NCBI GenBank assembly: GCA_964610175.1
Contig: CAZSVE010000003.1
Span: 1-64,000 of the forward strand
DNA: 64,000 nt
Direction: 5' to 3'
Source of the DNA: CAZSVE01 sp964610175
GTDB taxonomy: Bacteria; Pseudomonadota; Gammaproteobacteria; HK1
Numbering within the stretch: position 1 is the first letter of the stretch; each line of letters opens with the position of its first letter. The notes beneath the pieces were generated by a model that ran no database searches, was not told where the DNA came from, and worked only from the letters and a program-made list of their open reading frames with translations. Shown here piece by piece: positions 44,630 to 52,228 of the stretch. The translations under genes were made by a program, and so were the position numbers.

Positions 44630-45622
44630 TTGGCAAACCCTACCTTGACCAACGATATCGCCCAGCCCCACGATCACTTCCTGAAGGAACTGCTCTCCTA
44701 CCCGGAGCAGGCCGGAACCCTGCTGCGGGAACGTCTTCCTTCCGCGGTGGTAAAATTCCTGTCCCCCAAGCCGCCCAAGCTGGTTCCGGATTCCTTCGTG
44801 GACAAAGCACTGCGCGATCACCTCTCCGATCGACTCTTCGAAGTGGAGACCATCAACGGTAAAACTGCCTTTCTTTACGTGCTTATCGAACACAAGAGTG
44901 CACCGGACGGCAAAGTAGGCTGGCAGTTGTTCAGATACCTGGGCGAGATCCTGAAGCAATGGGTAAAGGAAAATCCGAATTGGGATCACCTGCCGGCCAT
45001 CGTGCCGTTGCTCTTCTACCATGGCGAAAGGGAATGGAAGATCCCCAACGAATTCCTGCACCTGGTAGACTTCGAGGAAAGCTGGCGACCATATCTTTTG
45101 AACTTCCAATTTCCGGTGCTGGATCTTGGTGTCATTCCGGATCGAAAATTATCCGAGGACCGCCGCCTGCAGGCCCGGCTGCTGGCCATGAAGTACGCCA
45201 CCAGAAGGACGCAGCAGTTGGCGGTAAGGGCGAGCTTGATCGAGGCGCTCAAAAACGCCCCCGAGGATCTTCGCACCGTCATTCACTACCTGATATCCAC
45301 TTACATCTATGATGAACAAACCCTGCGCGGAATCATCCGAGCAGTGAAACCAGAGGAGGAAAATCAAATGATGTCCCAGTTTGCCCAGGACATTCGCCAG
45401 AGAGCCTTGCAGGAAGGTGTACAACAAGGCATGCAACAAGGCCGACAGGAAGGTCTGTTGGAAGGGGAAGCGAAACTACTGCTTCGTCAGCTTTCCCATC
45501 GGTTTCAGCCTTTGCCCGACGAAATCACCGAGCGAATCCACGGAGCCAACCCGAACGCCATCGAAACATGGGCAAAGCGCGTACTGGACGCCAAATCCCT
45601 GGACGAAGTCTTCTCGGAATAA
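44630..45622 (+). CDS. Rpn-family PD-(D/E)XK nuclease (Transposase_31), tandem copy 1
   Basis: Rpn proteins (recombination-promoting nucleases) are DNA endonucleases of the PD-(D/E)XK fold; some have been reported as phage-defence toxins. The 330 residues have an N-terminal nuclease domain (about 8-210, NPTLTNDIAQPHDHFLKELL). Its active-site pattern is D67 in LSDRLFEVE and E87-x-K89 in VLIEHKSAPD. A helical region follows, then a Q/E/G-rich linker and a C-terminal helical tail. The start is TTG 44630; no ATG fits. An internal start with a strong ribosome binding site (ATG 45368) could make a separate 84-residue C-terminal protein. Confidence 0.88.
   Translation: MANPTLTNDIAQPHDHFLKELLSYPEQAGTLLRERLPSAVVKFLSPKPPKLVPDSFVDKALRDHLSDRLFEVETINGKTAFLYVLIEHKSAPDGKVGWQLFRYLGEILKQWVKENPNWDHLPAIVPLLFYHGEREWKIPNEFLHLVDFEESWRPYLLNFQFPVLDLGVIPDRKLSEDRRLQARLLAMKYATRRTQQLAVRASLIEALKNAPEDLRTVIHYLISTYIYDEQTLRGIIRAVKPEEENQMMSQFAQDIRQRALQEGVQQGMQQGRQEGLLEGEAKLLLRQLSHRFQPLPDEITERIHGANPNAIETWAKRVLDAKSLDEVFSE
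45368..45622 (+). CDS. Predicted in-gene C-terminal small protein of rpn copy 1 (RpnS-like)
   Basis: GAGGAGG at 45353..45359 lies eight bases before ATG 45368, in the same frame as the large gene. Starting here gives an 84-residue protein comprising MMSQFAQDIRQ, the Q/G linker and the tail KSLDEVFSE. In known rpn genes, an internally started C-terminal protein acts as the antitoxin (RpnS). The call rests on the ribosome-binding site and that precedent; it has not been shown for this gene. Confidence 0.55.
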   Translation: MMSQFAQDIRQRALQEGVQQGMQQGRQEGLLEGEAKLLLRQLSHRFQPLPDEITERIHGANPNAIETWAKRVLDAKSLDEVFSE

Positions 45623-46015
45623 TCCGTCCCCTGATCGCCCGCCTCTGGGAAAATTCACGGCTCATTGCAGGGAATCCGTCCCTGTTCCTGCCCGGCTGGA
45701 AGGGAGATTCACGCCCAAAAATCCGTACCACGACTTCAGGCCTTATCTCCCTCATAGCTCGGCTTATCCGGGCGTATCTCGTGAAAACGTGGTGCAACTC
45801 GTCGTTTCCAAGGCATTGATAAATGGAAGGAATATGGCAGACTGCCAAGCAGTCTACCAATCAGGTGATCGGAAGCGTCCAGTAGCCTCATCACAAATCC
45901 CTGCTTTGCACGCAGGCGCAGACGTATAGTTCGTGGAACCTGGAGAGAAACAATTCATGTTAGTAATATATTCGCCTTGGCTACATGAGATAATCTTGTA
46001 TTCTTACCAACCTAC
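45623..46015. other. Intergenic DNA between the two rpn copies
   Basis: The first about 230 bases are duplicated after rpn copy 2 (from AATCCGTCCCCTGATCGCC). It continues AGCAGTCTACCAATCAGG, a degenerate counterpart of the tRNA-Arg fragment found after copy 2. The last 55 bases repeat the upstream region of copy 1. Confidence 0.75.
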
Positions 46016-47020
46016 TTGGCAAACCCTACCTTGACCAACGATATCGCCCAGCCCCACGATCACTTCCTGAAGGAACTGCTCTCCTACCCGGAGCAGGCCG
46101 GAACCCTGCTGCGGGAACGTCTTCCTTCCGCGGTGGTAAAATTCCTGTCCCCCAAGCCGCCCAAGCTGGTTCCGGATTCCTTCGTGGACAAAGCACTGCG
46201 CGATCACCTCTCCGATCGACTCTTCGAAGTGGAGACCATCAACGGTAAAACTGCCTTTCTTTACGTGCTTATCGAACACAAGAGTGCACCGGACGGCAAA
46301 GTAGGCTGGCAGTTGTTCAGATACCTGGGCGAGATCCTGAAGCAATGGGTAAAGGAAAATCCGAATTGGGATCACCTGCCGGCCATCGTGCCGTTGCTCT
46401 TCTACCATGGCGAAAGGGAATGGAAGATCCCCAACGAATTCCTGCACCTGGTAGACTTCGAGGAAAGCTGGCGACCATATCTTTTGAACTTCCAATTTCC
46501 GGTGCTGGATCTTGGTGTCATTCCGGATCGAAAATTATCCGAGGACCGCCGCCTGCAGGCCCGGCTGCTGGCCATGAAGTACGCCACCAGAAGGACGCAG
46601 CAGTTGGCGGTAAGGGCGAGCTTGATCGAGGCGCTCAAAAACGCCCCCGAGGATCTTCGCACCGTCATTCACTACCTGATATCCACTTACATCTATGATG
46701 AACAAACCCTGCGCGGAATCATCCGAGCAGTGAAACCAGAGGAGGAAAATCAAATGATGTCCCAGTTTGCCCAGGACATTAGAAAAACTGCCCTGCAGGA
46801 AGGTCGGCAGGAAGGTCGGCAGGAGGGTTGGCAGGAAGGTCGGCAGGAAGGAGAAGTGAAAGGAGAAGCGAAAATGCTACTACGTCAGCTCTCCCGTCGC
46901 TTTCACCCCTTGCCCGATGAAATCACCGAGCGGGTTTATGGAGCAGACCCGAACATCATTGAGAGTTGGGTTGATAGGGTACTGGACGCCAAATCCCTGG
47001 ACGAAGTCTTCTCGGAATAA
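46016..47020 (+). CDS. Rpn-family PD-(D/E)XK nuclease, tandem copy 2
   Basis: The first 255 residues are identical to copy 1, including the EHK active-site motif and the TTG start. After AQDI the sequence changes: KTALQEGRQEGRQEGWQEGR, then EGEVKGEAKMLLRQLSRRF, where copy 1 has RALQEGVQQGMQQGRQEGLL. The last 11 residues (DAKSLDEVFSE) are again identical. The linker of copy 2 holds more (R/W)QEG units. Identity of the coding and the 3' non-coding flanks with a divergent middle points to a recent duplication followed by segment exchange. Confidence 0.88.
   Translation: MANPTLTNDIAQPHDHFLKELLSYPEQAGTLLRERLPSAVVKFLSPKPPKLVPDSFVDKALRDHLSDRLFEVETINGKTAFLYVLIEHKSAPDGKVGWQLFRYLGEILKQWVKENPNWDHLPAIVPLLFYHGEREWKIPNEFLHLVDFEESWRPYLLNFQFPVLDLGVIPDRKLSEDRRLQARLLAMKYATRRTQQLAVRASLIEALKNAPEDLRTVIHYLISTYIYDEQTLRGIIRAVKPEEENQMMSQFAQDIRKTALQEGRQEGRQEGWQEGRQEGEVKGEAKMLLRQLSRRFHPLPDEITERVYGADPNIIESWVDRVLDAKSLDEVFSE
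46754..47020 (+). CDS. Predicted in-gene C-terminal small protein of rpn copy 2 (RpnS-like)
   Basis: The same GAGGAGG and ATG spacing as in copy 1 gives an 88-residue C-terminal product. Its variable linker and tail differ from those of copy 1, so the two small proteins would not be identical. Inferred from the ribosome-binding site and the known RpnS precedent. Confidence 0.55.
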   Translation: MMSQFAQDIRKTALQEGRQEGRQEGWQEGRQEGEVKGEAKMLLRQLSRRFHPLPDEITERVYGADPNIIESWVDRVLDAKSLDEVFSE

Positions 47021-47251
47021 TCCGTCCCCTGATCGCCCGCCTCTGGGAAAATTCACGGCTCATTGCAGGGAATCCGTCCCTGTTCCTGCCCGGCTGGAAG
47101 GGAGATTCACGCCCAAAAATCCGTACCACGACTTCAGGCCTTATCTCCCTCATAGCTCGGCTTATCCGGGCGTATCTCGTGAAAACGTGGTGCAACTCGT
47201 CGTTTCCAAGGCATTGATAAATGGAAGGAATATGGCAGACTGCCAGGCAGT

Positions 47252-47296
47252 CTACGAACCAGGCGGTCGGGAGTTCGAATCTCTCCGGGCGCGCCA
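47252..47296 (+). pseudogene. 3' half of tRNA-Arg (ACG), likely integration site remnant
   Basis: CTACGAACCAGG (anticodon loop with ACG and the 3' anticodon arm), then GGTCGGGAGTTCGAATC (T-arm) and CCGGGCGCGCCA (acceptor with CCA) follow one another correctly. The 5' half is absent: the sequence to the left belongs to the rpn unit and does not pair. A run of T follows the CCA. A tRNA 3' half beside an integrase remnant is the usual trace of a tRNA-targeting mobile element. Confidence 0.8.
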
Positions 47297-47466
47297 TTTT
47301 TCTTTAGGAATCAAAGAGATAGATAGCAACGAGGGAGAGACGTTCAGATCAATCTGTACCACGGATTCGAAGTTGTACCACGAATTCAACCCCATCCCTG
47401 CGTTTCATCCCTGTTTCAGGGGATGAAATCCCCTGAAAAGTGCGCTAACAAAAGGCCTTCCGGCCA

Positions 47467-47824
47467 CTATCCGATTCCTTTTCCCGGCTGTACCCGTTCC
47501 GGTTTCCGACGATAAACCCGCTGGGTGGTGCGTGGGTCCGCGTGGGTAAGAAGGGCCCTGGCATGCTCCAGGGTCTCGGCGTCGGAAGCGCATTTGGCGC
47601 GCAGATCGTGCTCCGTGAAGCGATTGTCCACCTTCGTCTCGGCGAGCACTTTATTTATTTCCGGCCATGAAGCGCTTCCACATGGACTCCCAGCCATTGG
47701 CGCTGCCCTTCTCCTCGTTGACATACCCCCGGCCGTCCCGGGTGCAGGAAAGGAATGGAGCGATATCCACCGGACGCGCGGCCAACGCCCCGTCCACGGT
47801 GGCCCGCAGTTCCGGGGTCCATCC
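47467..47824 (-). pseudogene. Tyrosine recombinase (integrase), C-terminal fragment, frameshifted
   Basis: On the minus strand GWTPELRATVDGAL ... PFLSCTRDGRGYVNEEK ... WESMWKRFMAGNK is read in one frame and stops. The next frame continues NKVLAETKVDNRFTEHDLRA, then ASDAETLEHARALLTHADPR and TTQRVYRRKPERV. HDLR and the Arg/Tyr pattern ending RVYRRKP (catalytic Tyr) are the integrase motifs. The N-terminal catalytic part is missing: the fragment ends at a family A repeat (47825). A frameshift lies near 47660. Confidence 0.85.
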
Positions 47825-47935
47825 CTAGCGAGGCTTCGCCTCAAACCGACAAGGCATGGTCGAGTATTGATAAAGCGAGATTGGCGTCTTGTAACACTTG
47901 ATCCAATTGTGAAGCTGGGCAGGAAATAAAAAAAT
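47825..47935 (+). repeat. Repeat family A, copy truncating the integrase gene
   Basis: CTAGCGAGGCTTCGCCTCAA ... CTTGTAACACTTGATCCAA ... GGGCAGGAAATAAAAAAA. It sits between the integrase remnant and mtnC. Confidence 0.85.
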
Positions 47936-47948
47936 AGCAGTACGAACG

Positions 47949-48633
47949 TCATGGTTGGATCGGTGCGATCGAATCGAAGTCGGGCACCTGGGGGTGTGGC
48001 AGACCTTCCGTCGGTTTACCGTTGCGGACTAGTTGGCAGGTGGTCATGCCAGCCTCGCGGGCGGCGTCCAGCTCCTGCTCGGTATCGGACAGGAACAGGA
48101 TCTCGTTGGGGGTGGGGCCGATGCGTTCGGCGATGGCCCTGTAGGAGGCCACCTCGTGCTTATGACCGACCCTGGTATCGAAGTAGTCGTCGAACAAGGG
48201 GGTCAGGTTACCGACATCGCTGTAGCCGAACAGCAGTTTTTTGTGCCTGCACGGAGCCGGAGGAGTAGACGTAGAGCCGCAGACCGGCGGCGTGCCACTG
48301 GCGCAGGTTGCGTACCGCATCTTCATGGACATGGCCGGTAAAGTCACCCTGCTGGTAGCCGCGTTGCCACAGCATGCCCTGTAGGTTTTTCAGCGGCGTG
48401 GCCTTGCGGTTTTCGGCGATCCAACGCTTCAGTACTTCCACCACCTCGTCGTCGTCGAGTGAATGTCCCAGCTCTTCGGCTACCGCCCGCAGTTCGGTTC
48501 GCACCACGGCCTCGCCGCCATGTTCCGCCACGAATCTTGCCATGTGGTCACGGGCGTAGGGAAAGAGCACGTCGAACACGAAGGCGATGGAAGTGGTGGT
48601 ATCCTCGATATCGGTGAGAATGGCGTTGATCAT
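47949..48633 (-). pseudogene. mtnC: Enolase-phosphatase E1 (MtnC), one-base frameshift
   Basis: A HAD-family enzyme of the methionine salvage pathway. The first frame gives INAILTDIEDTTTSIAFVFD (HAD motif I DIEDTT) to SSGSVQAQK. The second frame gives LLFGYSDVGNLTPLFDDYFD, VGHKHEVASYRAIAERIG and EILFLSDTEQELDAAREAG (HAD motif III). Joining the two at the A-run near 48243 (six A where five would keep the frame) gives a 227-residue protein of normal length. The gap could be a real mutation or a sequencing slip. The start overlaps the mtnB stop by four bases. Confidence 0.85.
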
Positions 48634-49265
48634 GGCCCGGCTCCCGTGCGTGTATTTTTCTGCATGGTCAACATGCGCAGTTTACAGTCGAACAGAAATT
48701 CGAAGGCCTCTACATGGCGCAGGGCATCCTCGACGCTTTCGCCCCAGGTGTAGAAGCCGTGCCCCCTGATCAGATAGCCAAGCAATGAGCCATCGATGTC
48801 CATATCATGATCCACCACGGTGGCAAGGCGTTCGATGTCCTGATCATTGGCGAAGATCGGCACTCGCACCCGGCGGGTATGGCAATCGACGCCAGAAAAT
48901 GCCTTGAGTAGCTCGTAGTCCTGCAATAACAGGGTGCCTTGATGCAATTCGGAGACCAGGGTGGCATTCGCCGAATGGTGGTGCAACACCGAGTTGATCT
49001 CGGGAAGGCGGCGATAGGCCTGCACATGGAGTTGGGTTTCGGCGGAAGGGGTGCGATTATCCAGGGAGTTGCCCCGCACATCGGTTATGAGTAGATCGTC
49101 ACGCGTTAGTTTGCCCTTGTGGCGCCCGGATACCGTGATCAGTAGCCTGCCGTCCGGCAGGCGGGCGGAGAGATTGCCGCTGGTGGCCGGTACCATACCC
49201 TGCCGGTAGAGTAGTCGGCCTGCCTCGATAAGGGAATCGGCCAGTTGGTCTGTAGTGGTGTTCAT
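48630..49265 (-). CDS. mtnB: Methylthioribulose-1-phosphate dehydratase
   Basis: It dehydrates 5-methylthioribulose-1-phosphate in methionine salvage. The 211-residue class II aldolase-fold protein shows GMVPATSGNLSARLPDG, TPSAETQLHVQAY, the zinc site HHHSANATLVSE and IRGHGFYTWGESVEDALRHVE. ATG 49265 is chosen; the upstream part is not protein-like. It overlaps mtnC by ATGA, so the two are coupled. mtnD, often between or near them, is absent here. Confidence 0.95.
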   Translation of the reverse strand: MNTTTDQLADSLIEAGRLLYRQGMVPATSGNLSARLPDGRLLITVSGRHKGKLTRDDLLITDVRGNSLDNRTPSAETQLHVQAYRRLPEINSVLHHHSANATLVSELHQGTLLLQDYELLKAFSGVDCHTRRVRVPIFANDQDIERLATVVDHDMDIDGSLLGYLIRGHGFYTWGESVEDALRHVEAFEFLFDCKLRMLTMQKNTRTGAGP

Positions 49266-49692
49266 GGGCGAAATCGATCGTTGTGCGTATTTTCCGATTT
49301 GAAAATGATACGTGTGTGGGCAAGTCCTGCATAGGGTAATATTCGCAAGCCCTGCCCGCCCGGGGCCGAGCCATTGGTCAAACACGGTTGCATCTTTTCA
49401 AGGACGCATTTTGACCGGAAGAGGTTCTCTTTTTTTATTGTGACAGTATATTTTGTTTATTTCCCGCTCGGCTTGTGCTCGATCCGACAAGGCACGATTC
49501 GCCTGGCTCCCGAGCTTCTGGCTTGGGAGCATGGATCGTGGAAGCCCCAGCTTTCGGAAAAGCCTCCCAGTCTCCCGCTTGGGGGGCAAGCGGAGCTGGC
49601 GTTTCGTGAAATCCGGCTCATCGGCAAAGCCGAGCGGGAAATAAACAAAGTAATAATTCCTTCGGTCCAACGTGATATCCACTGGAATTGCC
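49266..49692. other. Intergenic region with an inverted pair of family A ends
   Basis: TTTGTTTATTTCCCGCTCGG at 49452 and CCGAGCGGGAAATAAACAAA ending at 49649 are exact inverted repeats about 200 bases apart. Between them are a further hairpin (CTCCCGAGCTTCTGGCTTGG) and words that resemble the region near 26736. No gene is seen. Confidence 0.6.
49452..49649. repeat. Family A ends in inverted orientation
   Basis: Two facing family A 3' ends form a 20-bp inverted repeat. The inner part differs from the standard unit, suggesting fusion of two oppositely oriented copies with loss of their 5' halves. Confidence 0.75.
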
Positions 49693-52143
49693 ATGTCTTT
49701 TTCTTTACGCAAGCCACTTGAGCGAAGAAGTCCTCGTGAAGTCATCCTGATCGTGTCGGCGGCGGTGGTGTTGTATTTTTTGCTTTCCCTGATGACCCAT
49801 CATCCTAATGATCCCGGTTGGTCGCATAGCGCCGAAATCGAACGCATCGAGAATAGTGGTGGCCCGGTCGGTGCCTGGATCGCCGATCTGTTTTTTTATC
49901 TCTTTGGCTATCCGGCATACCTGTTCCCATTGTTGCTGGGTGTCATTGGTTGGTTGATATTCCGATTGTCCGGCGAAGGGGGTCGGTCCAATCCGTGGTT
50001 TGTCATCGTTCGGGGTAGCGGATTTTTGCTGACGCTGATGGCGAGCTGCGGACTTGCGGCGACCCACTTCGGCGGGAGCGAGGTACTACCGGTGGATAGC
50101 GGGGGGATGTTGGGGAAGGTAATCGGTATCGGCCTGTTCCGGTCGTTCAATCCTCTCGGTGGAACGCTTGCGTTGCTTGCCATGTTTCTGACAGGGATCA
50201 CCCTGCTTACCGGTGTCTCCTGGCTTTGGCTGATGGACAATACGGGACGTTGCACATTGTTCCTTGCCGATAAGCTCCAGCGTGTCATTTCCATCGGGCA
50301 CGAATATTACCTGTCGAGCGGGCTCCGCGACACCCAGGCGGAGCTGGGTCGAACCGCGGGCAGGAAGCTCATGGGATTTCTCCAGGAGAAGATCGGTGAC
50401 GGGAAACCGCCGCAACCTCGCATCGAACCCGGTGGTATCGGGCCACTGACGTTCGATCCCGACGTGGATATAAAGGAAAAAAGGCAGTACATGGGAGGCG
50501 GGCACCGCGTGGAAAAGCGGGGTGAGCAACGGTCATCCACGTCCCGGGAACAGCCGTCCCGGGGGCAACCATTCAAGCCCAGGGAACAGTCGTCGAAATC
50601 CCAGGAAACCATTTCCGGGGGCGCCTTGCCGCCCATTTCCCTGCTCGATCTCCCCGAAACCCCGATGCACACCGTCACCGACGAGGCATTGGGGGACATG
50701 TCGCGACAGGTGGAGGAAAAGCTCGGCGACTTCGGGATCGAGGCCCAAGTCGTGGCGGTATACCCGGGCCCCGTCATCACCCGCTTCGAGGTCGATCTCG
50801 CCCCGGGAACCAAGGTGAGCCGGATCACCGCGCTCGCCAAGGATCTTGCCCGCTCCCTCTCCGTGATCAGCGTGCGCATCGTGGAAGTAATCGCGGGAAA
50901 GAGCGTCATCGGTCTCGAATTGCCCAACGAGCAGCGCGATCTGGTCAGGTTGAGCGAGATACTCCATTCCCACGAGTACAAGAACTGTATTTCGCCACTT
51001 ACCCTGGTATTGGGAAAAGACATCGCCGGGCGTTCCGTGGTGGCCGATCTCGCCGGTATGCCCCATCTCCTGGTGGCGGGAACCACCGGCTCCGGGAAAT
51101 CGGTGGCCATCAACGCCATGATACTGAGCCTGCTCTATAAGGCCAGCGCCGATGACGTGCGCATCATCATGGTGGACCCCAAGATGCTGGAACTCTCGGT
51201 CTACGAGGGCGTCCCCCATCTTCTGGCCCCGGTGGTCACCGACATGAAAGAAGCGGCGAACGCGCTTCGCTGGTGTGTCGCCGAGATGGAGCGCCGCTAC
51301 AAGCTCATGTCCAGCCTGGGGGTGCGCAACATGGCCGGATTCAACCGAAAAGTTCGGGAGGCCAGCCGCGCCGGGAGGCCCATCCCCGATCCGTTCTATG
51401 CCCCTCCCCCCTGGGAGCCATCCTTCGATGAGGAGGATGGCGGTGATCCACCCGAGCCACCGACCCTGGAACCATTGCCCGCTATCGTCGTTATCGTCGA
51501 TGAGCTGGCGGACATGATGATGGTGGTCGGTAAAAAGGTCGAGGAACTCATCGCACGCCTCGCCCAAAAGGCACGCGCCGCCGGTATCCATCTCATCCTC
51601 GCCACCCAGCGGCCCTCCGTGGACGTGCTCACCGGCCTCATCAAGGCCAATATCCCCACCCGGATCGCCTTCCAGGTCTCGGCAAGGGTGGATTCGCGCA
51701 CCATTCTCGATCAAATGGGCGCGGAGCAACTTCTTGGGCACGGCGATATGCTCTATCTCGCCGCTGGCAAGCCCATGCCTACCCGTGTGCACGGCGCCTT
51801 CGTGGCCGATGGAGAGGTACACAAGGTGGTGGAACATCTCAAGCAGCACGGGAGCCCCAACTATCTCGACGAAATCCTCTCGGGCGGCGTCGATGGCGTA
51901 TCCGAGGAAGGGGGCATCATGGGGGATAGCGACGACACCGAGTCCGATCCCCTCTACGATGAGGCGGTACGCATCGTTACCGAGACCCGGCGCGCCTCCA
52001 TCTCCGGGGTGCAGCGGCGGCTCAAGATCGGCTACAACCGGGCGGCACGCATGGTGGAACAGATGGAGATTGCCGGTGTGGTAGGGCCCCTGGAATCCAA
52101 CGGCAACCGCGATGTCCTGGCCCCGCCGCCACCGGAGGATTAG
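49693..52143 (+). CDS. ftsK: DNA translocase FtsK
   Basis: This septum-located translocase moves chromosome dimers to the dif site. The 816 residues have an N-terminal domain with about four membrane segments (20-180), a short Q/S/R-rich linker (about 245-320), the RecA-type motor with Walker A GTTGSGKS near 463-470 and Walker B VIVDELADMM, and a C-terminal gamma winged helix (DPLYDEAVRIVTETRRASIS ... YNRAARMVEQMEIAGVVGP). The linker is much shorter than that of E. coli but usual for many gammaproteobacteria. lolA, normally next door, is 5.2 kb away behind accessory genes. Confidence 0.97.
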   Translation: MSFSLRKPLERRSPREVILIVSAAVVLYFLLSLMTHHPNDPGWSHSAEIERIENSGGPVGAWIADLFFYLFGYPAYLFPLLLGVIGWLIFRLSGEGGRSNPWFVIVRGSGFLLTLMASCGLAATHFGGSEVLPVDSGGMLGKVIGIGLFRSFNPLGGTLALLAMFLTGITLLTGVSWLWLMDNTGRCTLFLADKLQRVISIGHEYYLSSGLRDTQAELGRTAGRKLMGFLQEKIGDGKPPQPRIEPGGIGPLTFDPDVDIKEKRQYMGGGHRVEKRGEQRSSTSREQPSRGQPFKPREQSSKSQETISGGALPPISLLDLPETPMHTVTDEALGDMSRQVEEKLGDFGIEAQVVAVYPGPVITRFEVDLAPGTKVSRITALAKDLARSLSVISVRIVEVIAGKSVIGLELPNEQRDLVRLSEILHSHEYKNCISPLTLVLGKDIAGRSVVADLAGMPHLLVAGTTGSGKSVAINAMILSLLYKASADDVRIIMVDPKMLELSVYEGVPHLLAPVVTDMKEAANALRWCVAEMERRYKLMSSLGVRNMAGFNRKVREASRAGRPIPDPFYAPPPWEPSFDEEDGGDPPEPPTLEPLPAIVVIVDELADMMMVVGKKVEELIARLAQKARAAGIHLILATQRPSVDVLTGLIKANIPTRIAFQVSARVDSRTILDQMGAEQLLGHGDMLYLAAGKPMPTRVHGAFVADGEVHKVVEHLKQHGSPNYLDEILSGGVDGVSEEGGIMGDSDDTESDPLYDEAVRIVTETRRASISGVQRRLKIGYNRAARMVEQMEIAGVVGPLESNGNRDVLAPPPPED

Positions 52144-52228
52144 CAAGATGCCGATCGAAAAGCCCTTTCATGGCTTCCACGTCTACCAATAGTGTCAATG
52201 CATATATTTGAAGAAGGAAGGATTGAAG

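Larger units (their letters stand above)
44571..45850 (+). repeat. Tandem duplication unit 1 (rpn copy 1)
   Basis: Matches the segment starting near 45959. The two are base-identical, or nearly so, over about 820 bp (44575..45394) and again over about 265 bp from 45581, but differ strongly in the 186-bp block between. The unit includes promoter-proximal and 3' non-coding DNA. Confidence 0.9.
45959..47251 (+). repeat. Tandem duplication unit 2 (rpn copy 2)
   Basis: Offset from unit 1 by 1386 bases on the 5' side and 1398 on the 3' side, the 12-base difference lying in the variable block (46781..46978). Confidence 0.9.

Noticed and set aside
46956..47297. A 113-codon minus-strand frame starting MARPERFELPTAWFV
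   Set aside because: This is the antisense of the tRNA-Arg 3' half followed by the rpn 3' region, a well-known false gene pattern.
48225..48260. Programmed frameshifting in mtnC
   Set aside because: The A-run is only six long and the codons GCA CAA AAA ACT do not form a standard slippery heptamer, so a mutation or read error is simpler.
50533..52146. A 537-codon open frame antisense to ftsK
   Set aside because: Shadow of a GC-rich gene; the sense strand has full FtsK motifs and the antisense product resembles nothing.
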